Below, one piece after another: positions 17,545-27,660 of a stretch of DNA of 64,000 nt. The notes beneath the pieces are model-generated. The model saw nothing but the letters and a program-made list of their open reading frames with translations. It was not told where the DNA came from and did no database searches. Positions within the stretch are counted from its first letter, which is position 1; each line of letters starts with the position of its first letter. This DNA comes from Burkholderiaceae bacterium (GTDB lineage: Bacteria; Pseudomonadota; Gammaproteobacteria; Burkholderiales; Burkholderiaceae_C), in the NCBI GenBank assembly GCA_031253795.1, contig JAIRVR010000040.1:1-64000 (forward strand), read 5' to 3'. Position numbers and translations under genes: made by a program.

Positions 17545-18099
17545 ATGCAACTGACCCCCATCGCACACCGCTTCATACACCATTGGGGCGACATGGGCAG
17601 CAGCTGGGGCGTGAACCGCACGGTCGCCCAGATCCACGCCCTGCTGTTCTTCCATGGCCGCCCCCTGCACGCCGAGGAGATCGCCGAAACCCTGGGCGCG
17701 GCCCGATCCAATGTCAGCAACAGTCTCAAGGAGCTGCAGGGCTGGGGACTGATACGCAGCAGCCGTCGGCCCGGTGACCGGCGCGACTATTTCGAGACCT
17801 CGTCCGATGTCTGGGAACTGCTGCGCACCATCGTGCGCGAACGCAAGCAGCGCGAATTCGATCCCACCTCCGACATGCTGCGCGCCCTGATCGCCGAGCC
17901 CGGCTTCGAGGACGAGTCGCCCGACACCCAGGACCGCGTCCACGAAACGCTGCGGCTCATGGAATCGCTGGGCATCTGGACCGACGAGATGCTGCGCCTG
18001 TCGCCTTCCACACTGGACAAGCTGCTGCGCCTGGGCGCCAGCGTGCAGCGCTTCGTACGCGCCGAATCCCGGCCAGCTCCGCCCAAGGGCAGGCGCTGA
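17545..18099 (+). CDS. GbsR/MarR-family transcriptional regulator
   Basis: 184-residue winged-helix protein of the GbsR type (MarR superfamily). Helix-turn-helix region at about 30-75: QIHALLFFHGRPLHAEEIAE then LGAARSNVSNSLKELQGWGL and the wing RRPGDRRDYFE. The C-terminal part is helical. It heads a cluster with an SDR-like NAD-binding protein, a DoxX-like membrane protein and a DUF2269 protein, which it presumably controls through the two palindromes. Confidence 0.88.
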   Translation: MQLTPIAHRFIHHWGDMGSSWGVNRTVAQIHALLFFHGRPLHAEEIAETLGAARSNVSNSLKELQGWGLIRSSRRPGDRRDYFETSSDVWELLRTIVRERKQREFDPTSDMLRALIAEPGFEDESPDTQDRVHETLRLMESLGIWTDEMLRLSPSTLDKLLRLGASVQRFVRAESRPAPPKGRR

Positions 18100-18107
18100 T
18101 CCAGGAA

Positions 18108-18125
18108 TTTCTGTCTTCAGAGAAA
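18108..18125. promoter_or_regulatory. Second, imperfect operator copy before the SDR gene
   Basis: TTTCTGTCTTCAGAGAAA repeats the core of the operator at 17498-17523 with one mismatch between arms. It occupies the 38-nt gap between the regulator and the next gene, so it could add a second control point. Confidence 0.5.
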
Positions 18126-18137
18126 CGGGAGATCACC

Positions 18138-18998
18138 ATGCGCATCCTGGTCTGCGGCGGTTCGGGGTTCATAGGCCGCCACATCGTCAACCAGCTGGCT
18201 CTGGCCGGCCACGATCCGGTGGCCCGCAGCCGCCACACCACGCCCGCGCTGGACTTTGCCACGGCCACCACGCCCGGCGACTGGTTGCCCCACCTGGCCG
18301 GCATGGACGCCGTGGTCAATGCCGTCGGTGTGCTGCGCGACAGCGCCAGCCGCCCCATCGAGGCCCTGCATGCCAAGGCCCCCATGGCCTTGTTCGACGC
18401 CTGCGTCCAGGCCGGTGTGCGGCGTGTGGTGCAGATCTCGGCCCTGGGCATCGAGGGCAGCGCCACGCGCTATGCCAGCACCAAGCGCGCAGCCGACGAG
18501 CATTTGCTGGCGCTGACGGCCGCAGGCCGGCTGCAGGGCTGCGTGTTGCGACCCAGCGTGGTCTTCGGCGCGGGCGGAGCCAGCAGCCGGATGTTTCTGT
18601 CGCTGGCGCGCCTGCCTGTGCTGCTGCTGCCCACGCCCGTGCAGCAGGCCCGCGTACAGCCCGTGGCCGTGCGCGATCTGGCCGAGGTGGTGGCTCGCAT
18701 GGCCACCGGCGACAGTCCCGTGGGTCTGGTCGAGATCGGGGGCCCCGATGCACTGCCGCTGGCGGCACTGATTGCCAGCCTGCGCCGGCAAATGGGCCGC
18801 AGCCCGGCCCGCATCGTCACCCTGCCCGACTGGATGAGCCGGGCCAGTGCGCGCGCCGGCGACCATGTCGCCCTGTCCCCCTGGTGCAGCGAAACCCTGG
18901 CCCTGCTGGAAAAGGACAACGTGGCAGATCCCGCCACGCTCGCGCACTGGCTGGGCCGGCCCGGCGTGGCCGCGGCCCGTTTGCTGTCCACGCTCTAG
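18138..18998 (+). CDS. NAD(P)-binding SDR-like protein (atypical SDR)
   Basis: 286 residues with an N-terminal Rossmann fold, MRILVCGGSGFIGRHIVNQL (GGxGxxG at 7-13). The Tyr-x-x-x-Lys of classical SDRs appears as YASTKRAAD near 112-120, so it is close to the NmrA/NDUFA9-like atypical SDRs. Substrate unknown. Second gene of the GbsR cluster, followed 10 nt later by the DoxX-like gene. Confidence 0.82.
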   Translation: MRILVCGGSGFIGRHIVNQLALAGHDPVARSRHTTPALDFATATTPGDWLPHLAGMDAVVNAVGVLRDSASRPIEALHAKAPMALFDACVQAGVRRVVQISALGIEGSATRYASTKRAADEHLLALTAAGRLQGCVLRPSVVFGAGGASSRMFLSLARLPVLLLPTPVQQARVQPVAVRDLAEVVARMATGDSPVGLVEIGGPDALPLAALIASLRRQMGRSPARIVTLPDWMSRASARAGDHVALSPWCSETLALLEKDNVADPATLAHWLGRPGVAAARLLSTL

Positions 18999-19008
18999 GA
19001 AAAGCAAC

Positions 19009-19410
19009 ATGCCATCTCCCTTTGCTGCAGCGCGCGTGCCGCGCCCGCTGCGCGCCATGCACGCCAGCCTGATCGCCGTCTGGCTGGGTACGGCCCTGGC
19101 CAGTGCCGTGGAACACCGCGGGCTGAGCGTGCAGGTGCTGGCCGATGCCGGCGTCCATGACGCGACCTGGCAGTCCCTGCTGATCTGGAGCGGCCTGCTG
19201 GCCGACCTTGCCGTGGGCCTGGCGCTCTGGCTGCGGCCGGGCCGCGCCAGCTATGCCGCAGCCCTGGCGCTGATGCTCTGCATGACGGCCCTGGCCACGC
19301 TGCTGCAGCCCGCGCTGTGGCTGCATCCGCTGGGGCCTCTGCTCAAGAACCTGCCCATCGCCGCCATGCTGCTGTACCTGATGCCGCAGCCACTGAAAAC
19401 CGGGGAATGA
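19009..19410 (+). CDS. DoxX-like membrane protein
   Basis: 133 residues with four hydrophobic segments; pattern and context fit the DoxX-like family that often accompanies SDR/NDUFA9-type genes. Start MPSPFAAARV at 19009 follows AGGAAAAGCAAC. Its stop overlaps the start of the next gene (ATGA), so the two are translationally coupled. Function unknown. Confidence 0.75.
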   Translation: MPSPFAAARVPRPLRAMHASLIAVWLGTALASAVEHRGLSVQVLADAGVHDATWQSLLIWSGLLADLAVGLALWLRPGRASYAAALALMLCMTALATLLQPALWLHPLGPLLKNLPIAAMLLYLMPQPLKTGE

Positions 19411-19892
19411 ACGTGAATCTCTATCTGCTGCTCAAGACCCTGCATATCGCCTCCAGCGTGCTGCTGGTGGGCACCGGCCTGGGGTCGGCCTTCTACATGT
19501 TCTTCGCCAACCGCAGCGGCAGTGTGGCGGCCCAGGCCGTCGTCAGCCGCCTGGTGGTGCGCGCGGACTGGTGGTTCACCACGCCCTGCGTCCTGATACA
19601 GCCGCTGAGCGGACTGGCCATGGCCCATATGGCGGGCTGGCCGCTGACCACGCCCTGGCTGGCGCTGTCCCTGGGCCTGTATTTGCTGGCAGGTGTCTGC
19701 TGGCTGCCCGTGGTCTGGCTGCAGCTGCGCATGGCGGCCATGGCGCGCGGCGCGCACGACGCGCAGTCGCCTCTGCCGGGCCTGTACGCCATTTATGCGC
19801 GCCGCTGGGAGGCGCTGGGCTATCCCGCCTTCCTGGCCATGGCCGTGACCTATTACCTGATGGTCAACAAGCCCGCACTGTGGGGAGGATGA
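19407..19892 (+). CDS. DUF2269 family membrane protein
   Basis: 161-residue integral membrane protein starting MNVNLYLLLKTLHIASSVLL, with four predicted helices, matching the DUF2269 family of unknown function (characteristic LKTLHI...G.G.G.AF start). It is the last gene of the regulator cluster and is convergent with the TOBE gene. Confidence 0.8.
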   Translation: MNVNLYLLLKTLHIASSVLLVGTGLGSAFYMFFANRSGSVAAQAVVSRLVVRADWWFTTPCVLIQPLSGLAMAHMAGWPLTTPWLALSLGLYLLAGVCWLPVVWLQLRMAAMARGAHDAQSPLPGLYAIYARRWEALGYPAFLAMAVTYYLMVNKPALWGG

Positions 19893-19908
19893 GTGCGGGC
19901 ACCGGCGT

Positions 19909-20124
19909 TCACAGCTTGGCGATGGACACCTCGGTGGACTTGACCAGGGCCACCACGTCGGAGCCCACGACCAGGCCCAGTTCGTCGACCGAACGCGTGG
20001 TGATGACCGAGGTGACCACGCCCCAGGGCGTTTGCACGTCGACTTCGGAAACGACATCGCCGCGGATGATTTCGCGCACCTGGCCCTTGAACTGGTTGCG
20101 CACGTTGATGGCTTGGATGGACAT
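19909..20124 (-). CDS. TOBE-domain (molbindin-like) protein
   Basis: 71-residue single TOBE domain (MSIQAINVRNQFKGQVREII, with GDVVSEVDVQTPWGVVTSVIT). Such molbindins bind oxyanions such as molybdate in the cytoplasm. It is the last gene of the sulfonate operon, 48 nt after ssuB. Stand-alone TOBE proteins are frequent companions of ssu and tau operons, though their job there is unproven. Confidence 0.88.
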   Translation of the reverse strand: MSIQAINVRNQFKGQVREIIRGDVVSEVDVQTPWGVVTSVITTRSVDELGLVVGSDVVALVKSTEVSIAKL

Positions 20125-20172
20125 GGTTTTTCTCCTGGATTCAAAAACAGGGTTGGGGGAAACGGTGGGGTC

Positions 20173-21141
20173 CTAGACCGCCCAGCGCAGGCCATGGGCC
20201 GGCACGCCGGGCCAGGGTGTGGCATCGGTCAAGGGGTTGGCATCGGGTTCGGCCGCGGGCTTTTGCAGCACGCGGTCAAGAATGCGCTGCTCTATGGCGG
20301 CCAGTGCGGCACTGCCATGGGCACGCGGCCTGGCCAGGGTGATGCGCTCGTCCAGCGCGATGCGACCATCCTCGATCAGCACCACGCGATCGGCCAGGGC
20401 CACGGCCTCCTGTACGTCATGCGTGACCAGCAGGGCCGTGAAGCCGTGGCGCTGCCACAGCTGCTCGATCAGGCGGTGCATTTCGATGCGGGTCAGCGCA
20501 TCGAGCGCGCCCAGGGGCTCGTCGAGCAACAGCAACTGGGGCCGGTGCACCAGGGCGCGCGCCAGGGCCACGCGCTGGCGCTGGCCACCCGAGAGGCGGG
20601 CCGGCCATTCGTCTTCGCGGTCGGCCAGACCGACCTGGGCCAGCACCTCGCGGCCACGCTGGCGCGCCTCCTTGGGCAGGCCCAGCGTGACATTGGCCAG
20701 CACACGCCGCCAGGGCAGCAGCCGCGCCTCCTGGAACATGATGCGCGTGCCACCCTGGGCACCCTGTACGGCACGGGCGGGCGCGCCGTCGATGAGCAGG
20801 CTGCCGGCCGAGGCCTGTTCCAGCCCCGCCACCAGGCGCAGCAAGGTGCTCTTGCCACAGCCGCTGCGGCCCACGATGGCCACGAACTCGCCAGGCTCCA
20901 CCTGCAGTTGCACCTCGTGCAGCACCTCGCGCTGCCCATAGCGCTTGCTCAGCGTCCGGGCCTGCAGGCGCACGCCGCGGCGGGCTTCGAACTGCGGCGC
21001 CTCTCCCTCGTTCTGGGCCAGGCGGTCGGCGCTGTCCAGGCCCTCGGCGTCGAAAGACGCCTCCCAGGCCATGGCCGGCAAGGTAGTGTTCAGTTCCACG
21101 GCCTGGGCGATCGTGCTCTTCATGCGGTTCCATCGGCTCAT
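20173..21141 (-). CDS. ssuB: Aliphatic sulfonate ABC transporter ATP-binding protein
   Basis: ABC ATPase, 322 residues. Walker [10 protein letters not shown] near 100, signature [15 protein letters not shown], Walker [17 protein letters not shown] and the switch His in [12 protein letters not shown] are all present. The N-terminal 60 residues are longer than in E. coli SsuB and low in conservation, so the start could lie further in (for example the ATG at 21123). It follows ssuC by 16 nt. Confidence 0.93.
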   Translation of the reverse strand: MSRWNRMKSTIAQAVELNTTLPAMAWEASFDAEGLDSADRLAQNEGEAPQFEARRGVRLQARTLSKRYGQREVLHEVQLQVEPGEFVAIVGRSGCGKSTLLRLVAGLEQASAGSLLIDGAPARAVQGAQGGTRIMFQEARLLPWRRVLANVTLGLPKEARQRGREVLAQVGLADREDEWPARLSGGQRQRVALARALVHRPQLLLLDEPLGALDALTRIEMHRLIEQLWQRHGFTALLVTHDVQEAVALADRVVLIEDGRIALDERITLARPRAHGSAALAAIEQRILDRVLQKPAAEPDANPLTDATPWPGVPAHGLRWAV

Positions 21142-21157
21142 CTCATGCCCTCCGTTG

Positions 21158-22000
21158 TCAATGCGACTGGTAGCCGGGGTGCCAGCGCAGCCACCAGTGT
21201 TCGAGCGCGCGGGCAAACCAGTCGGCCAGCTTGCCCAGCAGGGCGTACAGCAGAATGCCCACCAGCACCACGTCGGTCTGCAGGAATTCGCGTGCGTTCA
21301 TGGTCAGGTAGCCTATGCCCGACTGGGCCGAAATGGTCTCGGCCACGATGAGGATCACCCACATCAGGCCCAGCGAAAAACGCAGGCCCACGAGGATGGA
21401 GGACAGGGCCCCGGGCAGGATGACCTCGCGGTACAGCTGCCAGCGTGTCAGGCCATAGCTGCGCCCCATCTCGATCAGTGCGGGGTCCACATTGCGTATG
21501 CCATGGAAGGTGTTGAGGTAGATGGGAAAGAACACCGAGACGCTGATCAGGAACAGCTTGGCGCTTTCGTCGATGCCGAACCACAGGATGACCAGCGGGA
21601 TCAGCGCCAGGGCCGGGATATTGCGCACCATCTGGATGCTGGAGTCGAGCAGGGTCTCGGCCCAGCGCAGCGACCCCGTGAGCAGGCCCAGTGCCAGGCC
21701 CAGGCCGCCGCCTATGGCCAGCCCGCTGAGTGCACGGCCCGCGCTGACCTGCACATGCTTGAACAGCTCGCCGGATTCGGCCAGGGCCTGGGCGGCGCGC
21801 AGCACATCCAGCGGTGCAGGCAGCACGCGCGTGGACAGCCAGCCCCAGGCCGAGGCAGCCTGCCAGGCCGCGACCAGGGCCAGCGGCACCAGCCAGGGCA
21901 GCAGGCGCCGCCCCACCCCGGCCGCGAAGCGCGCCCAGGCAGACCAGGCATTGCCGCTGGCGCGCTGGGGCAGCGAGGCCACCGTGCTTGCATTGGACAT
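21158..22000 (-). CDS. ssuC: Aliphatic sulfonate ABC transporter permease
   Basis: 280-residue BPD_transp_1 inner-membrane permease with about six helices and the EAA loop region [21 protein letters not shown] that docks the ATPase. Start [10 protein letters not shown] at 22000. Lies between ssuD (11 nt) and ssuB (16 nt) in one operon. Confidence 0.95.
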   Translation of the reverse strand: MSNASTVASLPQRASGNAWSAWARFAAGVGRRLLPWLVPLALVAAWQAASAWGWLSTRVLPAPLDVLRAAQALAESGELFKHVQVSAGRALSGLAIGGGLGLALGLLTGSLRWAETLLDSSIQMVRNIPALALIPLVILWFGIDESAKLFLISVSVFFPIYLNTFHGIRNVDPALIEMGRSYGLTRWQLYREVILPGALSSILVGLRFSLGLMWVILIVAETISAQSGIGYLTMNAREFLQTDVVLVGILLYALLGKLADWFARALEHWWLRWHPGYQSH

Positions 22001-22011
22001 GGCAGCCTCCC

Positions 22012-23187
22012 TCAGCTTTGCGCCGCGCGCGGCGAGTACAGATTGGCCACGGTCTCGCCCAGCGGACCGCCCGCGGCGCCCTGCCCTGCCAGCCTGTCGC
22101 GCAGCGACAGAGGCAGCAGCGGAAAGACCAGCTCGGCAAAGCGATAGGCCTCCTCCAGATGCGGATAGCCCGACAGCACAAAGGTATCTATGCCCAGGTC
22201 GGCATATTCCTGGATGCGGTCGGCCACGGTCTGCGCATCCCCGACCAGGGCCGTCCCCGCGCCCCCGCGCACCAGGCCCACGCCCGCCCAGAGATTGGGG
22301 CTGATTTCCAGGTCCGCGCGGCTGCGCGAGGCCTTGTCCCTGGCACCTGCATGCAGGGCTGCCATGCGGCGCTGGCCTTCGGAATCCATGCGCGCAAAGG
22401 CGGCCTGCGCCTGGATGACGGTATCGTCCTGCAGGCGGCTGATCAGGCGTTCGGCATCAGCCCAGGCCTCGGCTTCGGTTTCGCGCACGATGACGTGCAG
22501 GCGTATGCCGAATTTCACGCTGCGGCCATGGCGGGCGGCCCGCTCCCGCACATCGGCGATCTTTCTGGCCACCTCGGCCGGCGGTTCGCCCCAGGTCAGA
22601 TAGGCGTCGACCTGCTCGGCGGCCAGCGCATGCGCGGCCTCGGAGGAGCCGCCGAAGTACACGGGGGGATACGGCTTTTGCAGGGGTGGAAACAACAGCT
22701 TGGCGCCCTTGACCGACAGGTGCTCGCCTTCGTAGTCCAGCGCCTGGCCTTCATGGCTGCGGGCCAGGATGTCGCGCCAGATGCGCAGGAATTCGGCCGA
22801 CTGTTCGTAGCGCTGGCCGTGGTCGAGGAAGACGCCGTCACCTTCCAGCTCGGCGCGGTCGCCCCCCGTGACCAGGTTGATCAGCAGCCTCCCACCCGAC
22901 AGGCGGTCGAACGTGGACGCCATGCGTGCCGCCAGGCTGGGCTGGTGCAGGCCCGGGCGCACGGCCACCAGGAATTTCAGGCGCTGCGTGACCGGAATCA
23001 GGCTGGAAGCCACAACCCAGGGGTCTTCGCAGGACCGGCCCGTGGGAATGAGCACGCCCTCGTAGCCCAGGCTGTCGGCCGCAATGGCCACCTGCTTGAC
23101 ATAGTCGTGGCTGAGCGCTCGCGCGCCCTCGGACGTGCCGAGGTAGCGGCTGTCGCCATGGGTGGGGATGAACCAGAAAACCTGCAT
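22012..23187 (-). CDS. ssuD: FMNH2-dependent alkanesulfonate monooxygenase
   Basis: Luciferase-like monooxygenase of 391 residues that desulfonates alkanesulfonates to aldehyde plus sulfite using FMNH2 from SsuE. The N-terminus [17 protein letters not shown], the block [17 protein letters not shown] and [16 protein letters not shown] are the SsuD signature; E. coli SsuD is 381 residues. Sulfite produced feeds the cysI pathway found at 38059. Confidence 0.97.
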   Translation of the reverse strand: MQVFWFIPTHGDSRYLGTSEGARALSHDYVKQVAIAADSLGYEGVLIPTGRSCEDPWVVASSLIPVTQRLKFLVAVRPGLHQPSLAARMASTFDRLSGGRLLINLVTGGDRAELEGDGVFLDHGQRYEQSAEFLRIWRDILARSHEGQALDYEGEHLSVKGAKLLFPPLQKPYPPVYFGGSSEAAHALAAEQVDAYLTWGEPPAEVARKIADVRERAARHGRSVKFGIRLHVIVRETEAEAWADAERLISRLQDDTVIQAQAAFARMDSEGQRRMAALHAGARDKASRSRADLEISPNLWAGVGLVRGGAGTALVGDAQTVADRIQEYADLGIDTFVLSGYPHLEEAYRFAELVFPLLPLSLRDRLAGQGAAGGPLGETVANLYSPRAAQS

Positions 23188-23200
23188 TGCACTGCTCCTG

Positions 23201-24229
23201 TCAGAGTGCGGCCAGCCGCGCGTATTCGGCGGCCGTGGGCCGCCAGACGATGTCGGCCACCCGCACCTGGCGCGGGATCAGGCCCAGACGAAAAAAGGCA
23301 TCGGCCACACGCTGCTGCTCGGCCACGGCCTGCTCGCCCAGCAGACCCACGGGCGAGCTGGGCCGGCGGCCGACGAATCGGCTGACCACGGCCACGTCCA
23401 GGCCGCTGAAGCCAGCCACCAGGGCCACGGCTTCCTGGCGTGCGGTCTGGGCCAGATGGTCGGCGCGCGTGAGCTCATCGAACAGCGCACGCAGCACCTG
23501 GGGATGGCGCTCCACCAGGCCGCGCGCGGCCAGGTAAAAGGAACTGTTGCCCGACAGGCCTTCGCCATTGGTCAGCACGCGCGGGCGTATGGCCAGTTCG
23601 GTGGCCGCGTAGAACGGGTCCCAGATGGCCCAGGCATCGACGCTTTTTCGCTCGAAGGCGGCCCGCGCATCGGCGGGCGCCAGATAGACGGGCTGGATCT
23701 CGCTCCAGGCGATGCCGGCCTTGTCCAGGGCCCGTACCAGCAGGTAGTGGGCGCTGGAGCCTTTTTGCAGGGCGATGCGCCGGCCCTTGAGCTCGGCCAG
23801 CGAGCGCAGCGGCGAATCCGACGGCACCAGAATGGCCGAGCTTTCGGGCTTGGGCGGCTCGGCGCCCACATACAGCAGATCACGTCCCGCGGCCTGGGCA
23901 AAGACCGGCGGTGAATCGCCGGTCAGGCCGAAGTCCAGGCTGCCTGCGGCCAGGGCCTCGAGCAGTTGTGGACCGGCCGGGAACTCCAGCCAGCTGACCC
24001 TGGTGCCCGCAAAGCGCTTTTCGAGCACGGCCTGCTGCTTGAGTATGACCAGGTTGACGGCCGACTTCTGGTAGCCGATGCGCAGTTGCTCGGGCCCGGC
24101 CACGGCCGTGGCCGGCTGGGCACGCGCATAGTGGCCGGCCAGGCTCCAGGCAAAGGCCGTCGTGCCCAGCAGTTGCAGGGCCTGGCGGCGCACGCGGTCC
24201 AGGCGGGGGCGGGGAAGATGAGCGGTCAT
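23201..24229 (-). CDS. ssuA: Aliphatic sulfonate-binding periplasmic protein
   Basis: 342-residue SsuA/NMT1-like substrate-binding protein with a Tat/Sec-like signal ([19 protein letters not shown], cleavage after ARA near 37). Conserved stretches [35 protein letters not shown] and the [15 protein letters not shown] block are present. It is the second of two adjacent paralogues; this one directly precedes ssuD (13 nt). Confidence 0.92.
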   Translation of the reverse strand: MTAHLPRPRLDRVRRQALQLLGTTAFAWSLAGHYARAQPATAVAGPEQLRIGYQKSAVNLVILKQQAVLEKRFAGTRVSWLEFPAGPQLLEALAAGSLDFGLTGDSPPVFAQAAGRDLLYVGAEPPKPESSAILVPSDSPLRSLAELKGRRIALQKGSSAHYLLVRALDKAGIAWSEIQPVYLAPADARAAFERKSVDAWAIWDPFYAATELAIRPRVLTNGEGLSGNSSFYLAARGLVERHPQVLRALFDELTRADHLAQTARQEAVALVAGFSGLDVAVVSRFVGRRPSSPVGLLGEQAVAEQQRVADAFFRLGLIPRQVRVADIVWRPTAAEYARLAAL

Positions 24230-24249
24230 GGCGAAACTCCTTGCCGGAC

Positions 24250-25260
24250 TCAGCGGCCTGCGGCGGCCAGGTCCACGGGCGCCGCGTGCAGCAGATTGAG
24301 CTTGCGGGGGATGAGCTTGAGCTCGAAGAAGGTGTCGGCGATCTGCTGCTGCTCGGCCAGGATGTCGCGTGTCACGGCGGCCGTGCCGAAACGTGCGCGG
24401 CTCAGGTACAGCTCGGTGACGGACTTGTCCAGGCCCAGCAGGCCGGCCAGCTCGGCCGCGGCCGCCACCGGGTTCTGGGAAGCCCAGCGGTCTATGCCAT
24501 CGATTTCCTCGATGGCAATGCGCAGTACGTCGGGATTGCGCGTGGCGTAATCGCGCGAGGTGAAGTAATAGGCGCGGTTGTTGACCACGCCCGTGGCATC
24601 GGCCAGCAATCGCGCATCCAGCGTCTTTTGCGCCGCAGCCAGGAAGGGGTCCCAGATCAGCCAGGCGTCGACGGCGCCGCGTTCGAAGGCTGCGCGCGCA
24701 TCGGCAGGGGCCAGGAAGACCGATTGCACATCGCCATACTGCAGCCCATGCTTTTCGAGCAGTTTGACCAGGAAGTACTGCACGTTCGAGCCCTTGTTGT
24801 AGGCCACGCGCTTGCCCTTGAGGTCGCGCACGCTGCGGATGGGCGAATCCCTGGGCACCAGCACGGCTTCCAGCGCGGGGCGCGGCACGGTGGCACCCGC
24901 ATAGACCAGGGGAGCGCCCGCGGCCTGGGCGAAGATGGGCGGAGCTTCGCCCACGTCGCCGAAATCGATGGAACCCACGTTGAGCGCCTCCAGCTGCACG
25001 GGGCCGGCATTGAACTCGGTCCAGCGCACCGACACGCCCAGGGGCGCCAGGCGCTTTTCCAGCGTGCCGCGGCCCTTGAGAATCGACAGCCAGCCTTTCT
25101 GATGGCCCACGCGCAGCACGCGCTCGCCGGCCTTGTCGGCCTTGCCCTGTGCCAGGGCCGGAGCGGCCAGCGCGGCGGCAGCCGTGGCCAGGCCTGCGCC
25201 CAGCAGCTGGCGCCGGCGCCAGGCCGCAATCTGTTCGGGGAAAGAGTCAAACGAAACCAT
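24250..25260 (-). CDS. Second SsuA-like sulfonate-binding protein
   Basis: 336-residue paralogue of the neighbouring ssuA product, start MVSFDSFPEQ at 25260 with AAGGA upstream; an in-frame extension to 25389 is dismissed. Signal peptide to about residue 38 (RRRQLLGAGLATAAAALAAP). GHQKGWLSILKGRGTLEKRL, SIDFGDVGEAPPIFAQAAG and FERGAVDAWLIWDPF align with ssuA. Its different ligand-pocket residues may widen the range of sulfonates taken up by one SsuBC pair. Confidence 0.9.
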   Translation of the reverse strand: MVSFDSFPEQIAAWRRRQLLGAGLATAAAALAAPALAQGKADKAGERVLRVGHQKGWLSILKGRGTLEKRLAPLGVSVRWTEFNAGPVQLEALNVGSIDFGDVGEAPPIFAQAAGAPLVYAGATVPRPALEAVLVPRDSPIRSVRDLKGKRVAYNKGSNVQYFLVKLLEKHGLQYGDVQSVFLAPADARAAFERGAVDAWLIWDPFLAAAQKTLDARLLADATGVVNNRAYYFTSRDYATRNPDVLRIAIEEIDGIDRWASQNPVAAAAELAGLLGLDKSVTELYLSRARFGTAAVTRDILAEQQQIADTFFELKLIPRKLNLLHAAPVDLAAAGR

Positions 25261-25394
25261 GGCGACATCCTTGAGGTGAGGGGCCGCGCAGGCATGGCGC
25301 CGCCCTGGCATGCGCGCAACGGCCGGCATGCCTTGAAAGACAAAGGGGAGAAGAGGTGGCGGCGGGCGGCGAGGGGCCGTGCCGGCCATGGGCG

Positions 25395-25988
25395 TCAGAC
25401 GCTACATCGCACGTCGGCGAAGGCGACGGCATCGGAGGGCGCGGCTGCTGCCTGAGGCTGATGCGCGGCATCGGCCACGATCAGTTGCACGGCCTCGTCG
25501 ATGCGCGCCGAGATATCGGGAGCCACCTCATAGCCCCCTTCGGGCAGCAGGCGCACCTGGTGGTCCGTGGCATAGATGCCCGGCAGGATGTGACGCGCGC
25601 CCAGCGACTGCAGCACGGGCCGCAGCGCATAGTCCAGCGCCAGCATGTGGTGGGGACTGCCGCCCGTCGCCAGGGGCAATACGGCCTTGCCCTTGAGGGC
25701 CGACTGGGGCAGCAGGTCCAGGAAAACCTTGAGCAGGCCGCTGTAGGCAGCCTTGTAGATGGGCGTGGCCACCACCACGGCCTGGGCGCGTTCCACGCGC
25801 GCCACGGCATCGGCCACGCCCGCCTCATGGGCCTGGGCCGCCAGCAGGGCCGCCGCATCAAGCCGTGACAGCGACAGCACGGGCGCGGTGGACAGCCCCT
25901 GCAATTGCAGGCGCAGCGCCGTGGCCTGCAGCAGCGCCGTGGAGCGCGAAGGCTGGGAGGGGCTGCCAGCGATCAGGAGTATGGACAT
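25395..25988 (-). CDS. ssuE: NADPH-dependent FMN reductase
   Basis: 197-residue flavodoxin-like FMN reductase that supplies FMNH2 to SsuD. Start MSILLIAGSPSQPSRST at 25988, with the flavin-phosphate loop GSPSQPSRST and the VVVATPIYKAAYSGLLKVFL block that marks SsuE. Upstream of the two ssuA genes in the same operon; the 134-nt gap to the next gene (25261-25394) is the largest in the operon. Confidence 0.93.
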   Translation of the reverse strand: MSILLIAGSPSQPSRSTALLQATALRLQLQGLSTAPVLSLSRLDAAALLAAQAHEAGVADAVARVERAQAVVVATPIYKAAYSGLLKVFLDLLPQSALKGKAVLPLATGGSPHHMLALDYALRPVLQSLGARHILPGIYATDHQVRLLPEGGYEVAPDISARIDEAVQLIVADAAHQPQAAAAPSDAVAFADVRCSV

Positions 25989-26050
25989 GGCGGTGCCTGT
26001 ACTGGGGTGGGTTGCGCGGGCAGGTGCCGGCCGCAGCCGGCACCCGGGAC

Positions 26051-27073
26051 TCACTTCTTGGTGTAGATCTGGTCGAAGCTGCCGCCGTCGGCGAAATGGT
26101 CCTTGTCGGCCTTGGTCCAGCCACCAAAGGACTGGTCGATGGTGAACAGCTCCAGCTTGGGGAACTTGTCCGCGAATTCGGCCTTCACCTTGGCGTCGGT
26201 GGGACGGTAGTAGTTGCGACCGGCGATGCGCTGGCCTTCCTCGGAGTACAGGTACTTCAGGTACTCCTCGGCCACGGCGCGTGTGCCCTTCTTGTCCACG
26301 ACCTTGTCGACCACGGCGACCGAAGGCTCGGCCAGGATGGAGATGGAGGGCACGACGATCTGGAACTTCTCGGGGCCGAATTCCTTGAGCGCCAGGAAGG
26401 CTTCGTTCTCCCAGGCCAGAAGCACATCGCCCACGCCGCGCTGCACGAAGGTGATGGTCGCGCCGCGCGCGCCGGTGTCGAGCACGGGAACGTTCTTGAA
26501 CAGCTTGCCGATGAAGTCCTTGGCCTGTGCGTCGCCGCCGTACTTGCGCTTGGCGAATTCCCAGGCAGCCAGGTAGTTCCAGCGCGCGCCGCCACTGGTC
26601 TTGGGGTTGGGCGTGATCACCTGCACGCCGGGCTTGATCAGATCGTCCCAGTCCTTGAGGTTCTTGGGATTGCCCTTCTTCACCAGGAAGACGATGGTGG
26701 AGCTGTAGGGCGCAGAGTTGTGCGGCAGGCGCTTTTGCCAGTCGGCCTTGAGCAGGCCGCCGTTCTTGACCAGGGCGTCGATGTCACCGGCCAGGGCCAG
26801 CGTGGCCACGTCGGCATCGATGCCGTCGATGATGGAGCGTGCCTGCTTGCCCGAACCGCCATGCGACTGCTTGACGCTGACATCCTGGCCGCTCTTGGCC
26901 TTCCAGTGCTTGGCGAAGGCCTGGTTGTATTCGACATAGAGCTCACGCGTCGGGTCGTAGGACACGTTGAGCAGTTGGACCGTCTGCGCCAACGCCGGCA
27001 GAGCCGACAGGGTCAAGCCTGCGATCAGGCCGGCGGCGACAGGAAACTTGATAAAGTGGCGGCGAATTTTCAT
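26051..27073 (-). CDS. sbp: Sulfate ABC transporter substrate-binding protein
   Basis: 340-residue periplasmic sulfate/thiosulfate-binding protein: signal peptide 1-29 (ends LPALAQ), then [37 protein letters not shown], the [16 protein letters not shown] block and WENEAFLAL. These are the sulfate-pocket motifs of Sbp/CysP. It is the first gene of the minus-strand sulfur operon, though no CysTWA permease lies nearby, so it must dock to a transporter encoded elsewhere. Confidence 0.93.
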   Translation of the reverse strand: MKIRRHFIKFPVAAGLIAGLTLSALPALAQTVQLLNVSYDPTRELYVEYNQAFAKHWKAKSGQDVSVKQSHGGSGKQARSIIDGIDADVATLALAGDIDALVKNGGLLKADWQKRLPHNSAPYSSTIVFLVKKGNPKNLKDWDDLIKPGVQVITPNPKTSGGARWNYLAAWEFAKRKYGGDAQAKDFIGKLFKNVPVLDTGARGATITFVQRGVGDVLLAWENEAFLALKEFGPEKFQIVVPSISILAEPSVAVVDKVVDKKGTRAVAEEYLKYLYSEEGQRIAGRNYYRPTDAKVKAEFADKFPKLELFTIDQSFGGWTKADKDHFADGGSFDQIYTKK

Positions 27074-27220
27074 TGGAGTGTCGGTTGAGTGTGGAGACAA
27101 CGGTCTTGCTGCCGTTGCAATGCATTCTCAAAGCCAACTCTTAAAACACAAACCAATAAGATTTCAGTTTGTTATTCCAAAAACATCTGAATCTACACAG
27201 GACAAAGGACTGAACTCCCC

Positions 27221-27493
27221 ATGGCACGTACTGTTCACTGCATCAAGCTCGGCGTTGACGCTGAAGGCCTGGACTTCCCGCCCTATCCCGGCGAGCTGGG
27301 CAAGCGCATTTTCGAGAGCGTGAGCAAGCAGGCCTGGGCCGACTGGCTCAAGCACCAGACCATGCTGGTCAATGAAAACCGCCTGAACCTGGCCGATGCT
27401 CGCGCCCGCCAGTACCTGGCCCGCCAGATGGAAAACCACTTCTTCGGCGGCGGCGCCGATGCGGCGGCCGGCTACGTCCCGCCCTCGGCCTGA
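27221..27493 (+). CDS. yggX: Fe(2+)-trafficking protein YggX
   Basis: 90-residue YggX family protein ([21 protein letters not shown] onward, here cut to [17 protein letters not shown]; then [41 protein letters not shown]). It protects iron-sulfur proteins from oxidative damage. The conserved Cys7 is present. Divergent from sbp. Confidence 0.95.
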   Translation: MARTVHCIKLGVDAEGLDFPPYPGELGKRIFESVSKQAWADWLKHQTMLVNENRLNLADARARQYLARQMENHFFGGGADAAAGYVPPSA

Positions 27494-27512
27494 TCCGTCC
27501 GATGCCCATCTG

Positions 27513-27539
27513 CCGCCCCCGCTGCGCCGGGGGCGGTTT
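27513..27539 (+). terminator. Terminator after yggX
   Basis: CCGCCCCC (27513-27520) pairs with GGGGGCGG (27529-27536) and is followed by TTT. The T-run is short but the stem is strong. Confidence 0.65.
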
Positions 27540-27660
27540 CATTTGCGGCGCCGCAAACCGGTGGCGCCGCGATAGCGCCTACAATGCGCGCCTCGTTCCT
27601 TGGGAGGGCGCAGCGACCGCAGAACCTGCGGCGCAGGCCGGTTTTCACCAGAGGTTTTCC

